A model generated the notes under the pieces. The model worked only from the letters and a program-made list of their open reading frames with translations. It had not been told where the DNA came from and made no database searches. This document shows positions 16,191 through 29,042 of a DNA stretch of 64,000 bases, piece after piece (the stretch's first letter is position 1; each line of letters begins with the position of its first letter). Source of the stretch: Actinokineospora pegani (GTDB taxonomy: Bacteria; Actinomycetota; Actinomycetes; Mycobacteriales; Pseudonocardiaceae). The translations under genes and the position numbers were made by a program. The DNA is taken from NCBI RefSeq assembly GCF_009745975.1, contig NZ_WHOL01000074.1, positions 1 to 64,000 of the forward strand. The letters run 5' to 3'.

Positions 16191-16895
16191 CTACTTTGCG
16201 TCCCAGGCGCGCTGGACGTAGGCGAACAGCTCCTTGTTGTAGCCGTTGCTCTCCTGCTTGCCCTCGGCCTCGGTGTCGGTCAGCATCCGCTGCGCGGAGT
16301 CGATGATCGACTGGTCGCCGCCGTGGAACTCGGCCATCAGCTCGGACCAGCGGGTGGCCAGGGCCTGGACGTCGGGGTCGGCCGGGTCGGTGCCCGCCTT
16401 GTGGTGGGCGGTCATCCGCTCGATGACGCCCGGCCACTCGGCCTCGACGGCCTTGATGTGGTCCTCGCCCAGCTCGTCGCGCCTGCGGGCCAGGTACTCG
16501 AGCTGCTCAGGGGTGTAGTACTGCTCGATCATGTGCATCGCCTCCAGGAGGTCGAGGGTGGTCTGGTGGCCGATGAGGGCGCTGACCCTGGCCCGGAGGG
16601 CCTTGGTGCGGTCCAGCTCGGCGTCGAGGTGGACCAGTTGGGTGCGCAGCACGTCGGACAGGTCGGCCGGGCCCGCCAGGGTCTCGGCGATGGTGTCGAG
16701 CCCCAGGCCCAGTGAGCGCAGGGCGCGGACGCGGTACAGGGTCCGCACGTCGGCGGGGGTGTACCGGCGGTGTCCGGCCGGGGTGCGCTCGCTGGGGGAG
16801 ACCAGGCCGATCTCGTCGTAGTGGTGCAGGGTGCGGACGGTGAGACCGGCCGATTTGGCCAGGTCACCGACGCTCCAGCGCTCTTGTTCGTCCAC
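16191..16895 (-). CDS. MerR-family regulator with TipAS ligand-binding domain
   Basis: The 234-residue product joins a MerR winged-helix DNA-binding domain (WSVGDLAKSAGLTVRTLHHY, YTPADVRTLYRVRALRSLG), a dimerisation helix (about 75-115) and a C-terminal TipAS-type domain (HMIEQYYTPEQLEYLARRR, WSELMAEFHGGD). TipA in Streptomyces binds thiopeptide antibiotics covalently through this domain and activates its own promoter. A MerR-type promoter with the atypical 19-bp spacer precedes the gene, so autoregulation is likely. The inducer is unknown. Confidence 0.9.
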   Translation of the reverse strand: MDEQERWSVGDLAKSAGLTVRTLHHYDEIGLVSPSERTPAGHRRYTPADVRTLYRVRALRSLGLGLDTIAETLAGPADLSDVLRTQLVHLDAELDRTKALRARVSALIGHQTTLDLLEAMHMIEQYYTPEQLEYLARRRDELGEDHIKAVEAEWPGVIERMTAHHKAGTDPADPDVQALATRWSELMAEFHGGDQSIIDSAQRMLTDTEAEGKQESNGYNKELFAYVQRAWDAK

Positions 16896-16902
16896 GGTGT
16901 CG

Positions 16903-16933
16903 ACCGTAGGACCTCCCGTTGCGTGAGGTTCAA
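16903..16933 (-). promoter_or_regulatory. MerR-type promoter/operator with 19-bp spacer
   Basis: On the minus strand TTGAAC (16933-16928) and TACGGT (16908-16903) are separated by exactly 19 bp, the stretched spacing typical of promoters activated by MerR proteins. The spacer holds an inverted repeat ACCTC/GAGGT. The -10 lies 7 nt before GTG 16895, so the mRNA is probably leaderless. The site overlaps the end of the upstream TetR gene. Confidence 0.7.
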
Positions 16934-17505
16934 GCCCGAATCGCGCGGATGAGGAAATCGGCCAGCGCGGAGCTGTCGGCGAGGTCGTCCCCGCCGCGGG
17001 CCAGGCCGTCGAGCGCGCTCGCGACCACCTCGGCGACCAGGTCGGGGTCGAACTGCGCGAAGGCCCCCTCGCGCTGGCCCTGGATGAGCTGGCGGCGCAG
17101 CCTGCCGACCCGGAAGTCGGCGAGGACGGCGGCGTGCAGCGGCTCGCGGGAGCCGGTGCCGACCTCGACGATGGCGCGCAGGTGCCTGGGGTGGGTGCGG
17201 AGGAACTCGACCCTGGCCTCGATGTGCGCGCGCAGCAGCCCCACGCGGTCGGAAACCCCGGCGACGCGGGCGTCGAGCGCCTCGTCCGCGGCGGCGATCG
17301 CGGTCGTCAGCACGGCCATGACCAGGTCGGACTTGTCGGCGAAGTGGTAGGAGATCATCCGGGTGCTGCTCAGCCCGGCCCGCTCGACGATCTTGGCGAA
17401 GGACGCCCCGGCGAACCCCAGGTCGGCGATCACCTCGATGGCGGCCTCGGTGATCTGCGCCCGCCTGACCTGCTCGGCACCCGCCCCACCAGCTTTTACC
17501 TGCAT
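16930..17505 (-). CDS. TetR-family transcriptional regulator
   Basis: The 191-residue repressor has an N-terminal helix-turn-helix (AAIEVIADLGFAGASFAKIV, then ERAGLSSTRMISYHFADKSD) and a C-terminal ligand-binding domain of the common actinobacterial type. It is divergent from the PLP lyase gene, with two matching 16-bp operator candidates in the 35-bp gap, one covering its own start codon. It therefore probably represses itself and the lyase gene. The ligand is unknown. Confidence 0.88.
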   Translation of the reverse strand: MQVKAGGAGAEQVRRAQITEAAIEVIADLGFAGASFAKIVERAGLSSTRMISYHFADKSDLVMAVLTTAIAAADEALDARVAGVSDRVGLLRAHIEARVEFLRTHPRHLRAIVEVGTGSREPLHAAVLADFRVGRLRRQLIQGQREGAFAQFDPDLVAEVVASALDGLARGGDDLADSSALADFLIRAIRA

Positions 17506-17530
17506 GAGTAAAAGTTACCTGAGCGAGTAA
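17496..17530. promoter_or_regulatory. Two tandem TetR operators between leaderless divergent genes
   Basis: TTACCTGCATGAGTAA (17496-17511) and TTACCTGAGCGAGTAA (17515-17530) differ only in the central three or four bases, and each is a TTAC...GTAA inverted repeat. Their centres are 19 bp apart. A -10-like TAACTT (17517-17512, minus) lies 6 nt before the TetR ATG, and TAAGCT (17528-17533, plus) lies 7 nt before the lyase ATG at 17541. Repressor binding would block both promoters. Confidence 0.75.
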
Positions 17531-17540
17531 GCTCTTGTCC

Positions 17541-18764
17541 ATGGAGCTCCCCGACGTCGTCCTCCCCGCTCACGGCCGCGCCCGCGACGAACTCGTCAAC
17601 GACCTGCGCGCCCGCAAGTCCGCCGACGCCGACTGGCGCGGCGGCCGGACCTGGAGCCTGGTCTACCCGGCCGGGCCGGACGTCGACGAGGTGCTGCACG
17701 AGGCCAACAACCTCTACCTGCACGAGAACGCGCTCAACCCGTTCCGCTTCCCCTCGCTGGCCGACATGGAGCGCGAGGTCGTGGCGATGACGGCCGGGCT
17801 GCTGCACGCCCCAGCGGGCGCGTCCGGCTCGATGACCTCCGGCGGCACCGAGTCGATCATGCAGGCCGTGCGGGTGGCGCGGGACCGGGCCAGGGCGGAG
17901 CGCGGTGTCGAGCGGCCGACGCTGGTGGTGCCGCGCACGGCGCACCCGGCGTTCGCCAAGGGCGCGAAGTACTTCGACCTGGAGCTGGTGCAGATCCCGG
18001 TCGACGACGACTTCCGCGCCGACGTCTCAGCGGCTGAATCGCTGATCGACCCGGCGCGGACCGCGCTGGTCGCCGGGTCCGCGCCGAACTACCCGTTCGG
18101 CGTGATCGACCCGATCCCGGAGCTGGCCGGCTTGGCCGCCGAGCGCGGCGTGCCGTTCCACACCGACGCCTGCATGGGCGGTTTCGTGCTGCCGTTCAAG
18201 CCCGACGCCCCGCCGTTCGACTTCGCCGTGCCCGGCGTCAGCACCATCTCCTCCGACGTGCACAAGTACGGCTACACCACCAAGGGCGCGTCGGTCCTGC
18301 TGCACCGCGAGGGCGCGCATGTCCTGCAATACCAGGCCTTCCTCTACGACGACTGGCCCGGCGGCCTCTACGGCTCGCTCGCGCTGGCGGGCGCGCGCCC
18401 CGCCGCCCCGGTCGCCGCGGCCTGGTCGGTCATGAACCACCTGGGCTTCGACGGCTACACCCGGCTGGTCAACCGCACGCTGGACAACGTCGCCGCGCTG
18501 CGCACGGGCATCGAGGACCTCGGCCTGCGGGTCCTGGGCGACCCGACCGCGACCATCCTGGCCTTCACCCACCCGCGGATCATGGCCATCGGCGACCGGA
18601 TGGACGAGGCGGGCTGGCACCTGGACCGGCAGTCCGGGCCGGAGGCGCTGCACATGACCATCTCGCCGGAGCACCACCGGGTCATCCATCAGTTCCTCGG
18701 CGACCTCGCCGCCGCGGTGGCCGACCCAGGCACCGCGCGCGACGCCGAGATCCGATACAGCTAG
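17541..18764 (+). CDS. PLP-dependent lyase/decarboxylase resembling sphingosine-1-phosphate lyase
   Basis: The product has 407 residues from ATG 17541. It is a group-II decarboxylase-like fold-type I PLP enzyme: the glycine-rich region SMTSGGTESIMQAV, the Asp in HTDACMGGFVLPF that pairs with the PLP nitrogen, and the Schiff-base lysine in SSDVHKYGYTTKGAS are all visible. Relatives include sphinganine-1-phosphate aldolases and aspartate or tyrosine decarboxylases; the substrate cannot be chosen from sequence alone. Control by the divergent TetR suggests substrate-induced expression. The next gene starts at the following base. Confidence 0.85.
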   Translation: MELPDVVLPAHGRARDELVNDLRARKSADADWRGGRTWSLVYPAGPDVDEVLHEANNLYLHENALNPFRFPSLADMEREVVAMTAGLLHAPAGASGSMTSGGTESIMQAVRVARDRARAERGVERPTLVVPRTAHPAFAKGAKYFDLELVQIPVDDDFRADVSAAESLIDPARTALVAGSAPNYPFGVIDPIPELAGLAAERGVPFHTDACMGGFVLPFKPDAPPFDFAVPGVSTISSDVHKYGYTTKGASVLLHREGAHVLQYQAFLYDDWPGGLYGSLALAGARPAAPVAAAWSVMNHLGFDGYTRLVNRTLDNVAALRTGIEDLGLRVLGDPTATILAFTHPRIMAIGDRMDEAGWHLDRQSGPEALHMTISPEHHRVIHQFLGDLAAAVADPGTARDAEIRYS

Positions 18765-19613
18765 ATGATCGATCCCAAGCGGCTGCGGGTGCTGCGCGCG
18801 CTGGCCGACCACGGCACGGTCACCGCCGCCGGTCGCGCGCTGCACCTGACACCGTCGGCCGTATCCCAGCAACTAGCTTCCCTTGAGACAGAGGCAGGGC
18901 AAGAGCTGTTGCGCCGCAAGGGCCGCCGGGTCTGGCTGACCCCGGCGGGGGAGTTGCTCGCCGAGCACGCGGACGCGGTCCTGGCCGAGCTGGACCGGGC
19001 CGAGTCCACCCTGGCCGGCCTGGCCGACGGCAGCACCGGGCGGGTGCGGGTGGCCGCGTTCGCCACGGCGATCACCCGGGTCGTGGCGAAGGCACAGGCG
19101 GCGCTGCCCGGCATCGAGCTGCGGGTCAGCGACGCCGAGGGGCAGGCCAGCCTGCCGATGCTGCTCGACGGCGAGATCGACATCGCGGTCACCATGCGGC
19201 AGCAGGATTCGCCGAGGCTGGCCAGCACCCCGCTGTACTCCGAGCTGTTCGACGCCGCCCTGCCACCCGCGCACGCGCTCGCCGCGCGCGAGGAGGTCGA
19301 CCTGCGCGACCTCGCCTGCGACCCGTGGGTGGTGCCGCTGCCCGGCAACCCGCTGCGCGACGTCGTCCAGCAAGCCTGTCTCACCGCCGGGTTCACTCCC
19401 CGCGTGCGGCACACCTCGGACGACTTCACCGCGCAGCTCGCCCTCGTCGAGACCGGCGCCGTCGCCCTCATCCCGCGCACCGCCCTGCCACCCGGTCGGG
19501 GGATCGCGCTGCGGGTGCCCGCGCAGCGGCACGTGTTCGCCATGACCCGCGCCGGACGTGCGGACCACCCGCTCGTCGCGGCGGTGGTGCGGGCGCTTGT
19601 CCAGGTCGCCTGA
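18765..19613 (+). CDS. LysR-family transcriptional regulator
   Basis: The 282-residue regulator has a winged helix-turn-helix at the N terminus ([35 protein letters not shown]) and a LysR substrate-binding domain (about 90-280). It starts directly after the lyase stop codon, so it is co-transcribed with that gene, and it lies 71 bp before tdh-kbl. Either the lyase or threonine degradation could be its target. No clear T-N11-A site was identified. Confidence 0.9.
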   Translation: MIDPKRLRVLRALADHGTVTAAGRALHLTPSAVSQQLASLETEAGQELLRRKGRRVWLTPAGELLAEHADAVLAELDRAESTLAGLADGSTGRVRVAAFATAITRVVAKAQAALPGIELRVSDAEGQASLPMLLDGEIDIAVTMRQQDSPRLASTPLYSELFDAALPPAHALAAREEVDLRDLACDPWVVPLPGNPLRDVVQQACLTAGFTPRVRHTSDDFTAQLALVETGAVALIPRTALPPGRGIALRVPAQRHVFAMTRAGRADHPLVAAVVRALVQVA

Positions 19614-19684
19614 CAAGCCACTGCAGAAAGTCCCGATGGACCGCCGCCACCGTCCCAGCCAGACTCGGGAGCAGGAGGTGCGCG

Positions 19685-20713
19685 GTGAGAGCACTGGTCA
19701 AGGCAGCCCCGGAGCCCGGGTTGGCGCTGCTGGACGTGCCGGAGCCCGAGGTCGGGCCGGGCGAGGTCAAGCTGCGCGTGCTGCGCACCGGCATCTGCGG
19801 CACGGACCTGCACATCGACGCCTGGGACGCCTGGGCGGCGCGGACCGTGCGCCCGCCGCTCGTGCTCGGGCACGAGTTCGTCGGCCGGGTCGTCGAGGTG
19901 GGCGCGGCGGTGGCGAAGGTGGCCGTGGGCGACCTCGTCAGCGGTGAGGGCCACCTGGTCTGCGGGACCTGCCGCAACTGCCGGGCGGGCCGCCGCCACC
20001 TGTGCGCGCGCACCACCGGCCTGGGCGTGCACACCGCCGGGGCGTTCGCGGAGTTCGTGGTGATCCCCGAGCAGAACGCGTGGGTGCACGGCCACGAGGT
20101 CGACCTGGACATCGCCGCGATCTTCGACCCGTTCGGCAACGCCGTGCACACCGCGCTGAGCTTCCCGGTGCTGGGCGAGGACGTGCTGGTCACCGGCGCG
20201 GGGCCGATCGGGCTGATGGCCGCGGCGATCGCCAAGCACGCGGGCGCCCGGCACGTGGTGATCACCGACGTCAGCGAGCCGCGGTTGGAGCTGGCCCGCA
20301 AGCTCGGCGTCGACCTCGCGGTGAACGTCGCGCGGGCGTCGCTGGGCGAGGTCTACCCGGCGCTGGCGATGTCCGAGGGCTTCGACGTGGGCATGGAGAT
20401 GTCCGGGCAGCCCTCGGCGCTGCGCGAGATGATCGCCAACATGACCCACGGCGGCAAGATCGCCGTCCTCGGCCTGCCCGCGACCGAGGTGTCGGTGGAC
20501 CTGGCCGCCGTCGTGCAGAAGATGATCACGATCAAGGGCGTCTACGGCCGGGAGATGTTCGAGACCTGGTACGCCATGTCGGTCCTGCTGCAGGGCGGCT
20601 TGGACATCGCGCCGGTCGTGACGCACACGTTCCACCACACCGAGCACGAGCGGGCCTTCGCCACCGCCCGCGCGGGCAGCACCGGCAAAGTCGTCCTGGA
20701 CTGGGAGAGCTGA
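19685..20713 (+). CDS. tdh: L-threonine 3-dehydrogenase
   Basis: Zinc-dependent NAD+ oxidoreductase that converts L-threonine to 2-amino-3-ketobutyrate, which Kbl then cleaves. The 342 residues show the MDR-type catalytic zinc site ([25 protein letters not shown]), the structural four-cysteine loop ([15 protein letters not shown]), the NAD-binding [20 protein letters not shown], and [13 protein letters not shown] typical of Tdh. GTG 19685 follows AGGAGGTG. The next gene begins at the next base. Confidence 0.95.
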   Translation: MRALVKAAPEPGLALLDVPEPEVGPGEVKLRVLRTGICGTDLHIDAWDAWAARTVRPPLVLGHEFVGRVVEVGAAVAKVAVGDLVSGEGHLVCGTCRNCRAGRRHLCARTTGLGVHTAGAFAEFVVIPEQNAWVHGHEVDLDIAAIFDPFGNAVHTALSFPVLGEDVLVTGAGPIGLMAAAIAKHAGARHVVITDVSEPRLELARKLGVDLAVNVARASLGEVYPALAMSEGFDVGMEMSGQPSALREMIANMTHGGKIAVLGLPATEVSVDLAAVVQKMITIKGVYGREMFETWYAMSVLLQGGLDIAPVVTHTFHHTEHERAFATARAGSTGKVVLDWES

Positions 20714-21883
<1,170 letters not shown>

Positions 21884-21912
21884 GCACAGCACGGGGCGCC
21901 GCGCCGACCAAG

Positions 21913-22022
21913 TTGTCCACAGGCTGGGGATGTCGACCATCCCCAGTTACACACAGGGCCTCACCTGCGATAACAGGAGTTTGTCCACAAGCAATCCCCA
22001 GGTTGTCCCCAGGCTTTCCACA
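21913..22022. promoter_or_regulatory. DnaA-box cluster between the convergent kbl and rbsK genes
   Basis: This 140-bp gap carries TTGTCCACA at 21913-21921 and 21981-21989, TTGTCCCCA at 22003-22011, CTTTCCACA at 22014-22022, and weaker TCCCCA-type sites at 21937-21945 and 21992-22000. CTGGGGAT (21924-21931) and ATCCCCAG (21939-21946) form an inverted repeat. No promoter is expected between convergent genes, so a DnaA-titration or structural role is plausible. Confidence 0.65.
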
Positions 22023-22023
22023 G

Positions 22024-22863
22024 CTAGGGAAGATCAGCGCGCACGGGGTAGGAAGGCTGGGCGCCCTGCCTGGTCACTGAAACGCTGGCAACGTCGATGG
22101 CCAGTCTGGTCGCGGATTCGAGGGTGGCCCCGGCGGCCAGTTCGGTGGCCAGGGCTCCGGCGAAGGCGTCGCCCGCGCCGGTGGTGTCCACCGGGGTGAC
22201 CCGGGGGGCGGGGAGGTCGACCGAGCCGTCGGGGGTGCGGACGGTGGCGCCTGCTGGGCCTCGGGTGATGATGGCGGATCGGCAGCCCAGGGCCAGGAGG
22301 TCGCCCAGGAGTTCCGCCTCGTGCTCGTTGACGATGAGGGGGTCCAGGGCGGCGAGGGTCTCCGGCGACAGGGGAGCGACCGGGGACAGGTTGAGGATGG
22401 GGCGCACGCCCGCGGCGACAGCGGCGGCGATGGCGTGTTCCACGACCGCCAGGGGGACCTCCAGGGATGCCACGAGGACAGCGGCGCCCGTGACGTCCAC
22501 GTCTGACGCCGTCAGGGTGGCGTTGGCGCCGGGGGAGACGACGATGGAGTTCTCGCCGTCCGGGGTCACCGTGATCAGGGCGGTGCCGGTGGGGCGGCTG
22601 ACGCGGTGGACCGCGGTCGTGTCCACTCCCGCCTCGCGCAGGGAGGTCAGCAGGAGGTCGCCGTGCGCGTCCTCGCCGATGGCGGCGGTGAGGGCGACCC
22701 TGGCGCCCAGGCGGGCGGCGGCCACGGCGGTGTTGGCGCCCTTGCCGCCGGGGAGGACCCGGGCGTCCGAACCGAGGACCGTCTCACCGCCCGCGGGACG
22801 GCGGGGGACTTCGACGACGAGATCGGCGTTGGCCGAGCCGAGGACGAGAACCTGGGGCTGCAC
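22024..22863 (-). CDS. rbsK: Ribokinase (PfkB family)
   Basis: ATP-dependent sugar kinase, most like ribokinase, making ribose 5-phosphate. The 279 residues show the N-terminal VLVLGSANADLVVEVPRRP, the first PfkB signature GGKGANTAVAAARLGA and the second PfkB signature DTTGAGDAFAGALATEL, whose Asp is the catalytic base. No ribose transporter or RbsD gene is adjacent, so the sugar is not confirmed by context. The GTG start has no clear ribosome site; a TAGGCT -10-like hexamer lies 6 nt upstream. Confidence 0.88.
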   Translation of the reverse strand: MQPQVLVLGSANADLVVEVPRRPAGGETVLGSDARVLPGGKGANTAVAAARLGARVALTAAIGEDAHGDLLLTSLREAGVDTTAVHRVSRPTGTALITVTPDGENSIVVSPGANATLTASDVDVTGAAVLVASLEVPLAVVEHAIAAAVAAGVRPILNLSPVAPLSPETLAALDPLIVNEHEAELLGDLLALGCRSAIITRGPAGATVRTPDGSVDLPAPRVTPVDTTGAGDAFAGALATELAAGATLESATRLAIDVASVSVTRQGAQPSYPVRADLP

Positions 22864-22869
22864 GCATCG

Positions 22870-22909
22870 AGCCTAGTCAGAGGCCGTTGCCAATTGCGAA
22901 CGTGCGCAA
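22870..22909 (-). promoter_or_regulatory. Candidate leaderless promoter and operator of rbsK
   Basis: TAGGCT (22875-22870, minus) ends 6 nt before GTG 22863. Upstream, TTGCG (22894-22898) and CGCAA (22905-22909) form an inverted repeat with a 6-bp spacer, a possible repressor site. No regulator gene is adjacent. The rest of the 250-bp gap holds no gene that I can support. Confidence 0.35.
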
Positions 22910-23059
22910 GTGTGAACGATCGAGCGGTTCGGGGGAGCCGCGGTGCCAGAATGTGCGTCACTGTTCACGTGCCGCCGGGAAATCGGCGGCGCGGAAGATC
23001 CCGAGGCGGGCTCCGGCCCGCCCCGGGCGCCGGGTGGGGCGCGAGCCCCGACCGGTTCC

Positions 23060-23109
23060 GTCCACCGGCGTCGGTCGTGTAGCCCCCCGAGCGATCGGCG
23101 CCGGTGGAC
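23060..23109 (-). terminator. Possible terminator of the MMPL gene
   Basis: GTCCACCGGCG (23060-23070) and CGCCGGTGGAC (23099-23109) are perfect 11-bp arms around a 28-nt loop, directly after the minus-strand stop at 23113. The large loop and absent T tract make this tentative. Confidence 0.35.
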
Positions 23110-23112
23110 CGG

Positions 23113-25230
23113 TCACACCTTCTCCAGCACCGGCCGTTCGACCTCGGACAGCCCGGCCTTCTCCTGGAGCCTGCGCAGCGGGCCCGGCGCCCACCACGCC
23201 CGGTCGCCGAAGAGGCGGATGACGGCGGGGACCAGCAGCATCCGCACGACGGTCGCGTCCAGCAGCAGGGCGACGATCATGCCGACGCCGATGAGGCGCA
23301 TGCTCTGCAAGCCGGACAGGGCGAAGGCCCCGGTGACCACCGCCAGCAGCAGCGCCGCCGCGGTGATCATGGGGCCGGTGCGGACCAGTCCCACTCGGAC
23401 GGCCGCGCGGGTGGACAGACCGGTGTGCCTGGCCTCGACCATGCGCGAGAGCAGGAAGGTCTCGTAGTCGGTCGACAGGCCGAAGACCACCGCGCCGACG
23501 AGCACGAGCATCCCCGCCTGCATCGGTTGCGGTGACACGTTGAGCAGCCCGGCGCCGTGGCCGTCCTCGAAGACGAACGTCAGCACGCCGTAGGTCGCCC
23601 CCAGGCTCAGCGCGCTCATCACCACCGCCTTGACCGGCAGCAGGATCGAGCCGAACGCCAGGAACATCAGCACCAGCGTCGCGGCGACGAGGATCGCGAC
23701 CATCCACGGCACCCCCTCGACGATGGCGGTGAACGCGTCGGCCGTGCGCGCCGGGAAGCCGCCGACCAGCACCTCCCCGCCGACGTCGAGGGCGCGCATG
23801 GCGGTGATCGCGTCGCTGCTCTGCTGGGAGGCGGCGTCGCCGTCGAGCGGGACGGTCAGCGCGACGACGTCACCCTGCTGGCCCTTGGGGGCCACGGCGA
23901 TGACGCCGGGGATCTGGCCGAGGTCCCGGGTCGCCTCGGTCACCCCGGCCTGGTCGACGCCGCGCAGCAGGACCGTGGCGGTGTTGGTGCCCGCGGCGGG
24001 GAAGGTGGTCGCGATGGTCTCGGCGGTGACCCGGTCGGGGTCGCCGGGCGGGAGCTGCTTCTCGTCGGCGACGCCGAAGCTCGCGCCGCCCAGGGGCAGG
24101 GCGAGCACGACCAGCGCGGCGATGATCGGGGCGGCGAACCACACCGGCCTGCGCATGACGGCGTCGCTGAGCCTGCCGAGCAGCCCGGTCTCCGACGGCT
24201 GCTCGCGCTTGCGCCACGGCACGGCGCCCTTCTCGACGCGGTGGCCGAGGATCGACAGCAGGGCGGGCAGCAGGGTCAGCGACAGCAGCGCGGCGATGGC
24301 GACGGCCGACATGCCGCCGTAGGCCATCGACTTGAGGAACTCCATCGGGAAGACCAGGAGCCCGGCGAGCGCGATGACCAGCAGCGTCGCCGAGAACGCG
24401 ACGGTGCGGCCCGCGGTGGCGATGGTGGTGCGGACCGCGTCGGCCGGGGCGGCGCCCGCGGCGAGCTCCTCGCGGTAGCGGCCGACGGTGAACAGGCCGT
24501 AGTCGATCGCCATGCCCAGGCCGAGCAGGGTGGCGACGTTGACCGCGAAGGTGTTGATCTCCAAGCCCAGGCTGAGCAGGCGCAGCACGGCCAGCGAGCC
24601 GAAGATCGCCATGCCGCCGACGAGCACCGGCAGCGCCGCGGAGACCAGGCTGCCGAAGATCACCACCAGCAGGACCAGGGTGATCGGCAGCGAGATGGCC
24701 TCGGCGACGATGAGGTCGCCCGTGGAGCGCTCGGTCATCGCCTGCTCGATGGCGACCTGCCCGCCGACCTCGGTCTCGACGCCGTCGACGGCCAGGCCGT
24801 CCTTGATCTCGGCGTAGGCGCTCTGGTGCGCGTCTGCGGACTCACCGGTCAGCGAGAGGGTGGCCAGGCCCTTGGTCCTGTCCGGGCTGACCAGGGCGGG
24901 CTGCTGGGTGAAGTCGACGCGCTGGGCGACGGCGGTCCCCGGCAGGGCGTCGAGGGAGGCGCGCACCTTCTGGGCGACGGCGGGGTCGTCGACTGTCGTC
25001 CCGGCGGGCGCGGTGTAGAGCACGACGACGTCAGTAGGCCGCTGCCCGAGCTCCTGCTCGACGATCCGGTCGACCTCGAAGGACTGGCTGCCCGGGTCGT
25101 CGTACCCGCCCTGGGTGAGCTTGTCGAAGACCCCGAGCCCCCACAGCCCGCCACCGAGCACGACCACCACGGCCGCGATGACGACGGCCCACCGCCGCCG
25201 GTTCACCACAGATCCCCAGGCTTGGAACAC
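23113..25230 (-). CDS. MMPL/RND-family membrane transporter
   Basis: Large proton-driven exporter of the MMPL family; mycobacterial members move lipids, and others export drugs. GTG 25230 (VFQAWGSVVNRRRWAVV) is chosen because GGAGGAG stands 5-6 nt upstream; in-frame starts at 25248 and 25260 lack one. The 705 residues contain two repeats, each with one helix, a large periplasmic loop and a five-helix bundle. LLGLGMAIDYGLFTVGRYRE and VVFGLSTDYETFLLSRMVEA carry the intramembrane Asp motifs (DYGLF, DYETF) typical of proton relay. The divergent TetR gene probably controls it. Confidence 0.92.
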   Translation of the reverse strand: MFQAWGSVVNRRRWAVVIAAVVVVLGGGLWGLGVFDKLTQGGYDDPGSQSFEVDRIVEQELGQRPTDVVVLYTAPAGTTVDDPAVAQKVRASLDALPGTAVAQRVDFTQQPALVSPDRTKGLATLSLTGESADAHQSAYAEIKDGLAVDGVETEVGGQVAIEQAMTERSTGDLIVAEAISLPITLVLLVVIFGSLVSAALPVLVGGMAIFGSLAVLRLLSLGLEINTFAVNVATLLGLGMAIDYGLFTVGRYREELAAGAAPADAVRTTIATAGRTVAFSATLLVIALAGLLVFPMEFLKSMAYGGMSAVAIAALLSLTLLPALLSILGHRVEKGAVPWRKREQPSETGLLGRLSDAVMRRPVWFAAPIIAALVVLALPLGGASFGVADEKQLPPGDPDRVTAETIATTFPAAGTNTATVLLRGVDQAGVTEATRDLGQIPGVIAVAPKGQQGDVVALTVPLDGDAASQQSSDAITAMRALDVGGEVLVGGFPARTADAFTAIVEGVPWMVAILVAATLVLMFLAFGSILLPVKAVVMSALSLGATYGVLTFVFEDGHGAGLLNVSPQPMQAGMLVLVGAVVFGLSTDYETFLLSRMVEARHTGLSTRAAVRVGLVRTGPMITAAALLLAVVTGAFALSGLQSMRLIGVGMIVALLLDATVVRMLLVPAVIRLFGDRAWWAPGPLRRLQEKAGLSEVERPVLEKV

Positions 25231-25290
25231 GCGACTCCTCCAGCGCATCGGTGGAGACACCCCGGCGGGCAGCTACCGTCTCGACTGACG

Positions 25291-25311
25291 AACAGGTTGG
25301 TTAACACTGTT
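25291..25311. promoter_or_regulatory. Candidate TetR operator between the MMPL and TetR genes
   Basis: AACAG (25291-25295) and CTGTT (25307-25311) form an inverted repeat across 21 bp and enclose GGTTGGTTAACA. It lies in the 139-bp divergent intergenic region, where an autoregulatory TetR operator is expected. Confidence 0.45.
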
Positions 25312-25369
25312 TACTCGACCGGGACTGTACGTATCCGCCGACGGGGCTGACAAGAATCGCGAGGACACC

Positions 25370-26107
25370 ATGACGCAGGCCACAAGGCGCGACCGTGGCC
25401 GCGCCGAGACCGACCGCGAGATCCGCCAGCAGGCCCGCGCCCTGCTGGTCAACGACGGCCCCCAGGCCGTGACCCTGCGCGCGATCGCGCGCGAGCTGGG
25501 CATCACCGCCCCCGCGCTGTACCGCTACTACTCCTCGCGCGAGGACCTCATCCACCACCTGCGCCTGGACGTGTGCAACGACCTCGCGGCCGACCTGGAG
25601 CGGGGCTTGGCCGAGGTCGCCGCGGACGCCCACCTCGCCAGGGTCCTGACGCTGTGCCGGGGGTTCCGGACCTGGGCGCTGGCACACCCGCAGGAGTTCG
25701 CCCTCGTCTTCGCGACCCCGGTCGCCCACGACGACGAGGACGCGCGGTCGGTGGCCCGGGGCAGCTTCGGCCGGATCTTCCTGGTGGTCGCGGCGCGGGT
25801 CCTGGCGACCGGGACGCTGTCGCTGCCCGCGGACTCCACCGTCCCCGTGGCGCTGCTCGGCGACATGACCGCCTTCCGCGCGGAGCTGCTGGCGATGCTC
25901 GCGGAGTCCGGTGTGGACCTGCCGCCCGAGCTGCTCGGCCTGGGCACCGCGCACCTGCTGCTGCAGTGCTGGGTCCGGCTCTACGGGCAGGTGGCGCTGG
26001 AGGTCTTCGGGCAGGTGCCGATCGTGATGACCGACCCGGAGGCGCTGTTCGAGTCGGTGCTGGCCGACCTCACCGGCCAGTTCGGCCTGACCGCGGGGCG
26101 CCCGTGA
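25370..26107 (+). CDS. TetR-family regulator with WHG-type C-terminal domain
   Basis: The 245-residue regulator has an N-terminal helix-turn-helix (ALLVNDGPQAVTLRAIAREL, GITAPALYRYYSSREDLIHH). The C-terminal domain includes FRTWALAHPQEFALVFATPV, typical of WHG-domain TetR proteins. It is divergent from the MMPL exporter, the usual layout for a repressor of an efflux gene. Its end overlaps a bidirectional terminator shared with leuS. Confidence 0.9.
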   Translation: MTQATRRDRGRAETDREIRQQARALLVNDGPQAVTLRAIARELGITAPALYRYYSSREDLIHHLRLDVCNDLAADLERGLAEVAADAHLARVLTLCRGFRTWALAHPQEFALVFATPVAHDDEDARSVARGSFGRIFLVVAARVLATGTLSLPADSTVPVALLGDMTAFRAELLAMLAESGVDLPPELLGLGTAHLLLQCWVRLYGQVALEVFGQVPIVMTDPEALFESVLADLTGQFGLTAGRP

Positions 26108-26118
26108 CAGGGCGCCCC
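26095..26118. terminator. Bidirectional terminator between TetR and leuS
   Basis: GGGGCGCCC (26095-26103) and GGGCGCCCC (26110-26118) are perfect 9-bp arms around a 6-nt loop. The hairpin covers the TetR stop codon and lies 8 bp from the convergent leuS stop. Confidence 0.6.
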
Positions 26119-26125
26119 ACGGCCG

Positions 26126-28993
<2,868 letters not shown>

Positions 28994-29042
28994 CCGAGGG
29001 TTCCTCCCACTGCTTTCTCCCCCGCGTCCCCTGACAACACAA

